Assembly: GCA_046717125.1 (NCBI GenBank)
Contig: JBKJVQ010000288.1
Location: forward strand, 1-34,323
Reading direction: 5' to 3'
DNA length: 34,323 nt
Source of the DNA: JBKJVQ01 sp046717125
GTDB taxonomy: Bacteria; Pseudomonadota; Alphaproteobacteria; Rhizobiales; Methyloligellaceae
The notes under the pieces are model-generated. The model was not told where the DNA came from. It searched no databases and saw nothing but the letters and a program-made list of their open reading frames with translations. The translations under genes and the position numbers were made by a program. Of the stretch, positions 26,637 through 34,323 are shown one piece after another. Each line of letters opens with the position of its first letter. Within the stretch, counting starts at the first letter, position 1.

Positions 26637-27651
26637 CGACAGCCTGCCACACCGACAGCGCCTGGCGCGTCTCGGCGACATCGTGCACGCGGAACAACTG
26701 CACGCCTTGCGCCGCCCCCGCCAGCACAGCCGCGAGCGACCCCGACAGCCGCTGACTGGCGTCGCGCACGTCGCCCAACTGTCCAATGATTTTTTTGCGC
26801 GAGACGCCGAGAAGGATCGGCACGCCCAGCCCGTGATAGAGCGACAGCGCCGCCATGACGCTGACGTTGTGATGCAGGTGTTTTCCGAAGCCGATGCCCG
26901 GGTCGGCGACGATCCGTTCGCGTGGAATGCCGGCCGCGTCGCAGGCCGCGATGCGCTGCTCCAGAAAGTCGAAGCTATCGAGAACGACGTCGCGATAGAC
27001 GGGATTGTCGTTCATGGTCCTGGGGTCGCCCTGCGCGTGCATCAGCACCACAGGCAGTCCGGTGCGCGCGGCGGTTTCGAGCGCTGCGGGATCGTGCGTC
27101 AGCGCCGACACATCGTTCAGAATGTCAGCGCCCGCATCGGCCGCTTGGCGCATTACTTCGGCCTTTCGCGTATCGACAGAGATGCGCGTATCCGTCAGTT
27201 TACGGAGCGTTTCAATCACCGGGATGACGCGGCGAAGCTCCTCATCGAGCGCGACGGGATCGGCGCCCGGGCGCGTCGATTCTCCCCCGATATCGACAAT
27301 GTCCGCGCCCTCCTCCACCAGCTTGAGCGCATGAGCAACGGCAGCGTCCGTCTCCGAAAATCTGCCGCCGTCCGAAAAACTGTCGGGCGTGACGTTGACG
27401 ATCCCCATCAGGCGCGGCCGGTCCATGGAAAGCCCGGCGAACGGCGCGCGCCTCCCGGTCAGCCGTTCATGGGCGACGCCGTATGACCGCAGATCGGCCG
27501 CGCCGACGATCGTTCGCGTTACGCCTTCGCCGATCCGTTCGGCGATCTTCACTTGAAAAAAGCCCAGATCGGCGCGGCCGGCGAGACGGAGCGGCGCCTG
27601 GTTTGCGCCGGCAACGATGGACACGGGCTGAAAATAGCGGGAACGCGGCAT
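26593..27651 (-). CDS. folP: Dihydropteroate synthase with N-terminal extension
   Basis: A 352-aa enzyme joining p-aminobenzoate to the dihydropterin pyrophosphate in folate synthesis. The TIM-barrel core starts near residue 76 with MDRPRLMGIVNVTPDSFSDG, followed by GADIVDIGGESTRPGA, the ISVDTRKAEV segment, LNDVSAL, DPGIGFGKHLHHN and LLGVSRKKI. About 75 residues precede the core, longer than the usual 280-aa enzyme; comparable extensions occur in alphaproteobacterial FolP. The start at ATG 27651 is the one that keeps this extension. It lies between ftsH and glmM, as in E. coli, but here separated from ftsH by two plus-strand genes. Confidence 0.95.
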   Translation of the reverse strand: MPRSRYFQPVSIVAGANQAPLRLAGRADLGFFQVKIAERIGEGVTRTIVGAADLRSYGVAHERLTGRRAPFAGLSMDRPRLMGIVNVTPDSFSDGGRFSETDAAVAHALKLVEEGADIVDIGGESTRPGADPVALDEELRRVIPVIETLRKLTDTRISVDTRKAEVMRQAADAGADILNDVSALTHDPAALETAARTGLPVVLMHAQGDPRTMNDNPVYRDVVLDSFDFLEQRIAACDAAGIPRERIVADPGIGFGKHLHHNVSVMAALSLYHGLGVPILLGVSRKKIIGQLGDVRDASQRLSGSLAAVLAGAAQGVQLFRVHDVAETRQALSVWQAVVNASPGSPSAVDPP

Positions 27652-27752
27652 GAATACGCCATGCCCGAAGCCGCGGGTGCGATCAAGGGGCAGGAAACGA
27701 AGCGACGGCTTGCGCGTTGCTTACCAAATGCGGGAATGGAGCCTGAGCTTCG

Positions 27753-28112
27753 ATGTGGAAGATCCCTCGCCTGACCTTGCTGACGATCGGCCTTGCGCTC
27801 GCCTCTTACGGCATCGCACAGGCGCATCATGGCTGGAGCAGCTACGACGCATCCAAAACAATGACGATCGAGGGCGCCATCAAGCAGTCGAAATTCGGCT
27901 TTCCGCACGCGTCGATCATCATGGCGCATGAGGGGAAGGATTGGACCATCATCCTGGCGCCGCCCTCGCGCATGACGGCCCGAGGGGCTACGGCAGAAGT
28001 CGTCGCGGAGGGAAAGACCATTTCGGCGACCGGCTATCCCCGGTCGTCAGGCGAACCCGAGATCCGCGCCGAATACCTGACCGTCGACGGAAAGCAGATC
28101 CAGCTCCGCTAG
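27753..28112 (+). CDS. DUF6152-type small exported protein
   Basis: A 119-aa protein with a signal peptide (LTLLTIGLALASYGIAQA, cleavage before HHGW). The mature part begins HHGWSSYDASKTMTIEGAIK, the pattern typical of DUF6152 proteins, followed by PHASIIMAHEGKDWTIILA and an OB-like set of strands (GKTISATGYPRSSGEPEIRA). The two adjacent N-terminal histidines and the following Asp could bind metal; this is inference. The stop (28110-28112) is immediately followed by the ATG of the next gene, so the two are translated together. No known function. Confidence 0.82.
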   Translation: MWKIPRLTLLTIGLALASYGIAQAHHGWSSYDASKTMTIEGAIKQSKFGFPHASIIMAHEGKDWTIILAPPSRMTARGATAEVVAEGKTISATGYPRSSGEPEIRAEYLTVDGKQIQLR

Positions 28113-28574
28113 ATGGACGGCCCCGACGGCCTTCTTGCGCTCATCCAGCAGTCTTCCCTCGGCCGTGCCGCGCGCAGTTCTGCCTGGCTCTATCCGTTCG
28201 CCAATGTGACACATGTCCTGGGGCTCGCCGCGTTGTTCGGCGCGCTCGGCCTGATGCACACAGGTACTTGGACCAGCGAAGGTGCCGATCACCGCGCCTG
28301 GCGCATCGCGCGCGGCATTGCCATCGCCGCAATCATAGCGCTCGCCGCAAGCGGCATTGTGATGTTCTCGACCGAGGCGCAATCGATCGGTCGCAATCCG
28401 GTGTTCATTGCCAAGATCGGCATTATCGCGCTGGCACTCGCCAATATCGCGCTGTTCGAATGGCTGGCGCGCCATCCGTTCCGTTACCGCCGCGAATTGC
28501 GCGCGGCCGCGATTGCGTCGCTGGTGCTGTGGCTCGCCGTTGCGACTGCGGGACGACTTATTGCCTACTGGTGA
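28113..28574 (+). CDS. DUF6644-type four-helix membrane protein
   Basis: A 153-aa inner-membrane protein with hydrophobic segments at about 28-50, 66-86, 97-117 and 130-150. Conserved-looking histidines in the first helix (H34 in FANVTHVLGLA and H49 in GLMHTG) resemble heme-binding positions in CopD or cytochrome b561-like four-helix proteins, but heme binding is inference. It begins directly after the DUF6152 stop with no gap. It is convergent with ftsH, only 16 nt from the ftsH stop. The pair looks like one functional unit, perhaps periplasmic plus membrane subunit. Confidence 0.8.
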   Translation: MDGPDGLLALIQQSSLGRAARSSAWLYPFANVTHVLGLAALFGALGLMHTGTWTSEGADHRAWRIARGIAIAAIIALAASGIVMFSTEAQSIGRNPVFIAKIGIIALALANIALFEWLARHPFRYRRELRAAAIASLVLWLAVATAGRLIAYW

Positions 28575-28590
28575 CGCCCCGATCGGCGCA

Positions 28591-30528
<1,938 letters not shown>

Positions 30529-30669
30529 TGTTCCTTGGCTCCCGCACCGAACCGGTCACGCCCGTTGCGGGCCCGCACGCATGCAGAGGATCGGAAATCC
30601 CTCACCGTCCCGCCTATAGATAAGGACGGCGCACAGGCTTGCCAACGGCGAAGCCGCGACATGGTTGCC

Positions 30670-31935
30670 TTATCGGCCATGGACAAACTCCGAGGTCGCC
30701 GCAGGAGCGCCGGGCGGCATGAAGCCGAGCGAGGGGGCGGCCAGAAGCACGTCGTCCCGCCAAAACGTCACGCAGGCATAGGCAGCGTGTCGAGGCACAC
30801 GCGCATGCTGCGCCCGTTTGCGGAGATATGCCAGCCCTTCTACCCCGAGCGCGCGCACTTCCACGCTGCGCGATTCGTGAGCGCCGAGCGCGACATGAAA
30901 GCGACCATCCCACAGCGCCTTTTGGCCGGGCTTGAGTTCGAACGCCGGCAGGCCGTGCCGCCTGATTTCGCGCGTCACACGCCAGACATCGCCCGCGGGC
31001 GCGATGCGGCAACCTCCGAACGTGCGGGTCTTTTTTGACGGCGACCGGAGGCTGTCCAGGAGCCGCTCAAGCCCGCCCAGCGACAGCGGCGAAAATCTGC
31101 CGCCGATAACGCCAAGCAAAAGCTGCATCGCGCGCAGAAAGATTTCCTCGGGCGCTGTCTCGAGCGCCGACGCCCCGAACTCCGCCGCGCCGCGCGGGTC
31201 GACCCGGATGTTTGCGGCGACCCATTCTTGCGCCGTTGCATCCAGCGCCGCACGCGCGCGCGTCATGCGGCGGGCCGTGCGGGCCAGCGCATCCTGCGTC
31301 AAACCGAGCGCGGCCATCGCGCCTTGCGCCTGGCGCAGCCGCGCGCGCTCGAAAGCGGGGTCGGCGTTGGTTGCATCCTCGATCCAGTCCACGCCCACCT
31401 CACGCAGAAATGCCACAAGCGCGGGCTTGCTTACACCGAGCAGTGGCCGAACCAGAGCAAGACCAGCGATGCGGCTTTCCGGGGCCATCGCGGACAACCC
31501 GTCGACGCCGCTGCCGCGCGCGAGCCGCATCAGCACGGTCTCGGCCTGATCGTCGAGCGTGTGGGCCGTCGCAATGGCGTCTGCGCCGATCGCATGCGCG
31601 TGGGCGGCAAGAAGCGCATAACGCGCCCGCCGCGCTGCTTCCTCAATGCCGCGTGCGGGCTTGGGACCAGTCCAGGTGAGGACAGCGTGGGAAAGGCCAA
31701 GGGATCGCGCGCCTTCCGCGACCGCCCGCGCTTCCAGCGCCGAGCTTGGGCGCAGACCATGGTCGACGGTTGCGACGCTGATCCGGGTTTGTTGCGATGC
31801 GTGGCGCCAGGCGGCGGCAAGATGCATCAACGCGGTCGAATCAGACCCGCCTGAGACGGCCAGCAGCACATGGTCGAAGCGCTTAAGAAGCGTGAGGCCC
31901 GATGCGGCCCCGGTAAAGTCGACCGGGGACGGCAT
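30670..31935 (-). CDS. tilS: tRNA(Ile)-lysidine synthetase
   Basis: A 421-aa enzyme that adds lysine to the wobble C34 of tRNA-Ile(CAU), changing its identity to AUA decoding. The ATP-binding PP-loop motif AVSGGSDSTAL is at about 26-36. Further family motifs are VDHGLRPSS, GIEEAARRARYALL and IATAHTLDDQAETVLMRLAR, then RPLLGVSKPALVAFL and the DATNADPAFERARLR segment. The C-terminal part contains the TilS substrate-binding region. It is encoded between cpoB and ftsH. Confidence 0.95.
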   Translation of the reverse strand: MPSPVDFTGAASGLTLLKRFDHVLLAVSGGSDSTALMHLAAAWRHASQQTRISVATVDHGLRPSSALEARAVAEGARSLGLSHAVLTWTGPKPARGIEEAARRARYALLAAHAHAIGADAIATAHTLDDQAETVLMRLARGSGVDGLSAMAPESRIAGLALVRPLLGVSKPALVAFLREVGVDWIEDATNADPAFERARLRQAQGAMAALGLTQDALARTARRMTRARAALDATAQEWVAANIRVDPRGAAEFGASALETAPEEIFLRAMQLLLGVIGGRFSPLSLGGLERLLDSLRSPSKKTRTFGGCRIAPAGDVWRVTREIRRHGLPAFELKPGQKALWDGRFHVALGAHESRSVEVRALGVEGLAYLRKRAQHARVPRHAAYACVTFWRDDVLLAAPSLGFMPPGAPAATSEFVHGR

Positions 31936-31949
31936 CAGGGGATCAGTCC

Positions 31950-32093
31950 TTGCGCATGATGTTGTCCGAAAACCGCTTCACACTTTTCGGCATCATGCTC
32001 TGGAGCATGACCATTTCCGATGGAACCGGTCATGCTCCAGATTTTCTTTTTGGCCGCGCGACTTAACGCCGAAACCGGCGTCCACTTTCGGCG
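31950..32093 (+). repeat. Hyphomicrobiales intergenic repeat with three stem-loops
   Basis: Between tilS and cpoB lie three consecutive inverted repeats. CCGAAAA/TTTTCGG is at about 31966-31990; CTGGAGCATGACC (32000-32012) pairs with GGTCATGCTCCAG (32028-32040), 13 bp and perfect, followed by ATTTTCTTTTT; CGCCGAAA (32067-32074) pairs with TTTCGGCG (32086-32093). The text resembles a repeat family (GCATGATnTTGTCCGAAAACCG) seen many times in Hyphomicrobiales genomes. The middle hairpin plus its T-run could also act as a terminator on the plus strand. Confidence 0.7.
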
Positions 32094-32101
32094 GTCCCGC
32101 T

Positions 32102-33280
32102 TTAGGAGCAGCCGGCGCGGCGGCGTTCCGACGTAGCGCGCGTGCGCAAATGCTCGGGCGCGGACGGATACTTGACGCTGAACTCGGACAGGGCGGAGCA
32201 TGCCGCATCCTTCTCTTTCAACTGCGCCAAGGCAAGGCCGAGCTTGAGGAGGCTATCGGGCGCTTTCCGCCCCGATCCGTAGGTCCGATACGAGGCGAGG
32301 AACGCATCGGCCGCCTGTTTGTGCTGGCCGCGCACATAATATGTCTCGCCGAGCCAGTATTGCGCCTCGCCTGCGAGCGGATCCTTCGGATAGCTCGAAA
32401 CGAACTGGCTGAACGAGGCGGCGGCAGAATCGTATTCGCGGGCCATCAGCTGACGATAGGCGACGTCATAGATTTCCTTCGGGCTCGCGCCGGACGGATC
32501 GGGGACGGGAGCGCCCGCACCTGCATCCGGAGGAAGCGCGGCAAGATCGCGCGGCGGCTGTGCGACCGCGCCGGAACCCGCTGCAGGATCGTCATACGCC
32601 GCCCTGTCGCCGTCGCCGATCAGGCCGCCGATCGGATCGGACATTCCGGCCTGCGCCACTTCGCGCTGAGGTTCGCCCGCCTGTCCGAACGAGGCCTGAT
32701 GGTCAAACGAGGCGCGCCCCTCGGACGCCGCGTTGCCGCTATCAGGCTGTGCTGCCGCCTGAAGCTGCGACCCGGCAACCGGTGCGTCATAGCTGTTCGG
32801 GACGTATTGCGCCGGCGGCGCGTTTCCGCCGTTACCCGGAACGGGCGCATTCATCCCGCTGGAGCCACCGCCGAGGCGCGACTGCAGCGCGGCCATCTGC
32901 TGGGTCACCTGCTCGAGCTGCGCAGTCAACGCCTGGATCTGCGTTTCGAGCGCCGTGACGCGGCCATCGCCAGCGCCGCCGCTGTTGCCGCCGCTATCGT
33001 AGCTTGAAGGAGCGGGAGCCGGAGCCTGCATGGCAGCCGCGCCGCCGCCGTTCCGGACCATCGATTCGATCGAGCCGAGCGCCACCTGAAGGTCGACGAG
33101 CTGCGCCTCCACCCGAGCGATGCGATCGCCACCGCCCCCGCCGCTCTTCTGCGGCGCGGCCTGCTGTTTGGGCGCGGGCTGCTCGTCCTGCGCCATGGCA
33201 GGCGCAGCCGAAAACGCAAGCGCCATCAGTGAAGTAAGCGCGGCGCAACGCGCCGCCTCGATGAACCCGAATGTTGTCAC
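32102..33280 (-). CDS. cpoB: Tol-Pal system protein CpoB (YbgF)
   Basis: A 392-aa periplasmic protein that links Tol-Pal outer-membrane constriction to peptidoglycan synthesis. After a signal peptide (cleavage near AMAQ), the N-terminal part has coiled-coil segments (DRIARVEAQLVDLQVALGSI; VTALETQIQALTAQLEQVTQ) separated by low-complexity Gly/Ala/Pro stretches. The C-terminal about 120 residues are TPR repeats of the YbgF type (EIYDVAYRQLMAREYDSAAA, YWLGETYYVRGQHKQAADAF). The long linker makes it bigger than the 260-aa E. coli protein. It is downstream of pal, as in the canonical tol-pal order. Confidence 0.93.
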   Translation of the reverse strand: MTTFGFIEAARCAALTSLMALAFSAAPAMAQDEQPAPKQQAAPQKSGGGGGDRIARVEAQLVDLQVALGSIESMVRNGGGAAAMQAPAPAPSSYDSGGNSGGAGDGRVTALETQIQALTAQLEQVTQQMAALQSRLGGGSSGMNAPVPGNGGNAPPAQYVPNSYDAPVAGSQLQAAAQPDSGNAASEGRASFDHQASFGQAGEPQREVAQAGMSDPIGGLIGDGDRAAYDDPAAGSGAVAQPPRDLAALPPDAGAGAPVPDPSGASPKEIYDVAYRQLMAREYDSAAASFSQFVSSYPKDPLAGEAQYWLGETYYVRGQHKQAADAFLASYRTYGSGRKAPDSLLKLGLALAQLKEKDAACSALSEFSVKYPSAPEHLRTRATSERRRAGCS

Positions 33281-33520
33281 GACGTCTCGCCCCGTCAGAT
33301 GCGCTGGCGCGGAGCCTTGCCTCTCCGTGCGTTCAGCGCTCGCATTGTTCGCACAACCCGCGTCACACGCCCGGATGACCGAAGCGCACGTCCCGTCCGG
33401 TCATGCACAGAACGGTATTTTCGCTGCCTTTAGGGCCAAACTGTGGAGTTCGGTTCGGCGCAATGGTTCAAGCCATGGAACGGGCCGGCTCTGCCAGCCC
33501 GTGACCGAACGAGCCGCGCG

Positions 33521-34030
33521 TCAGCTTCCCGCGCGGCTGTTCAGAACCGTCACGACGCGGCGATTCTGCGACCAGCAGGAGATGTCGTCGCAGGTCGCAA
33601 CGGGACGCTCCTTGCCGTAGGAAATCGTGCGCATATTCGCGGAGGAAACGCCCTGATTGGCGAGGTATGAGCGCACGCTCATGGCGCGGCGCGCGCCCAA
33701 TGCGATATTGTATTCACGGGTGCCGCGCTCGTCGGCGTGGCCTTCCAAGAGGATGGTGTAATTTGGATACTGGCGCAGCCAGCCCGCCTGCGCGCGGAGC
33801 ACGGCCTGACCCTCGGATGTCAGATTGCTGGAGTCGTTCTCGAAAAAGACGCGGTCGCCGACATTCACGGCGAAATCACGCGATGAGCCCGGCATGATTG
33901 GCCCGCCGTCGCCGCTGGCGCCCACGCCGAACTGCTGGGTCTGGCCGCGGGAACAGGCCGCCGCAAGACATGCGCAGAGAAGCACGGCCACAATCTTCGA
34001 CGTTCGCGTCACTTGCCGGTAACACACCAT
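33521..34030 (-). CDS. pal: Peptidoglycan-associated lipoprotein Pal
   Basis: A 169-aa outer-membrane lipoprotein of the Tol-Pal complex. The lipoprotein signal peptide ends at LAAAC, with C26 the likely lipidated cysteine (C21 is possible). The OmpA-like domain covers about 55-165 and has FFENDSSNLTSEGQAVLRAQ and the peptidoglycan-binding motif LLEGHADERGTREYNIALGA. The last part is ISYGKERPVATCDD then CWSQNRRVV. It is followed by cpoB after about 240 nt. A GC-rich imperfect stem (33481-33502) lies just after the stop and may partly uncouple the two genes. tolB is expected to lie just past the right edge. Confidence 0.95.
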   Translation of the reverse strand: MVCYRQVTRTSKIVAVLLCACLAAACSRGQTQQFGVGASGDGGPIMPGSSRDFAVNVGDRVFFENDSSNLTSEGQAVLRAQAGWLRQYPNYTILLEGHADERGTREYNIALGARRAMSVRSYLANQGVSSANMRTISYGKERPVATCDDISCWSQNRRVVTVLNSRAGS

Positions 34031-34162
34031 GATACCCTCAACTCCTACACCCGCGCCTTGTCGGCGAGCTCAAGGACTAGGGTTAGCCGACAACCCTTAA
34101 GGCTTTCCTAGCCCTGATTCGCGGCAAATTTAGTGATGGATTTCAGGCTCCAGAAACGATTT

Positions 34163-34216
34163 GATCCGGGAGCCGGGACGCCGCCGACTTTGTCGGAGGC
34201 GGCCCGGGCCCGGATC
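34163..34216 (-). other. Long nested hairpin upstream of pal
   Basis: GATCCGGG (34163-34170) pairs with CCCGGATC (34209-34216), enclosing GCCGCC (34180-34185) and GGCGGC (34198-34203) around a small loop. On the minus strand it is followed by AAATCGTTT. It could be a terminator of an upstream tolB or a palindromic repeat. No gene could be supported in 34031-34323; the rightmost bases have short open frames only. Confidence 0.4.
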
Positions 34217-34323
34217 AGCCATTCCGGCGGGACTGACCTCCCGCCGCGATTTAGATGGCCGTGTAACGATGCCCGTAAGCGCGGACAGTCGTCTAGACCC
34301 AGCCGAGCGTGAGGGGCGCGTGG

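Noticed and set aside
34286..34323. Short minus-strand frame at the right edge considered as the tolB C-terminus
   Set aside because: The residues do not match the usual TolB ending, and 38 nt are too few to judge.

Overview
The window looks like a GC-rich alphaproteobacterial chromosome, most likely Hyphomicrobiales (Rhizobiales). The block pal - cpoB - tilS - ftsH - folP - glmM, the family mix (DUF2282/DUF2063/DoxX, DUF459, two MltB-type transglycosylases, DUF6152/DUF6644, an Omp25-like barrel) and the intergenic stem-loop repeats all point there. No tRNA, rRNA, CRISPR array or insertion sequence was seen. The species is not determined.

Layout. 1-1473 (minus): a bufferin-type operon, bufA - bufC - doxX (doxX runs off the left edge), with no DUF692/MNIO gene between bufA and bufC. 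1474-1886: divergent intergenic region with a perfect dyad and a structured leader. 1887-9025 (plus): gltB, an unrecognised 195-aa protein, gltD, then a short HPF. 9076-13836 (minus): a frameshifted SnoaL-like gene, a DUF459 SGNH hydrolase and two tandem MltB-family lytic transglycosylases. 14254-16649: an orphan HicB-like gene, a frameshifted galE and divergent galU. 16807-20779 (plus): a Fur-family-like box and a four-gene TroABCD-type Mn/Zn/Fe ABC importer. 21006-24587: a beta-barrel gene cut off from its signal peptide by an in-frame TAG, the arabinose-5-phosphate isomerase kdsD, and an Omp25-like pseudogene with three lesions. 24822-34030 (mostly minus): pal, cpoB, tilS, ftsH, folP, glmM, interrupted by plus-strand genes (a frameshifted coiled-coil protein and a DUF6152-DUF6644 pair).

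How the genes fit together. Most of the window serves the cell envelope: UDP-sugar supply (galU, galE, glmM), Kdo precursor (kdsD), peptidoglycan cleavage (two MltB proteins), Tol-Pal (pal, cpoB), membrane proteolysis (ftsH) and outer-membrane barrels. Two modules deal with metals (bufferin operon, ABC importer). One assimilates nitrogen (gltB/gltD).

A striking feature is five interrupted genes in 34 kb: four carry single-base indels (one of these also has two nonsense codons) and one has an in-frame TAG. Either the sequence has residual base errors or this lineage is losing surface and accessory genes. The best candidates for something undescribed are the bufferin operon without its modifying enzyme, the unknown protein between the two glutamate synthase subunits, the alternating-arm leader of gltB, and the DUF6152-DUF6644 pair.
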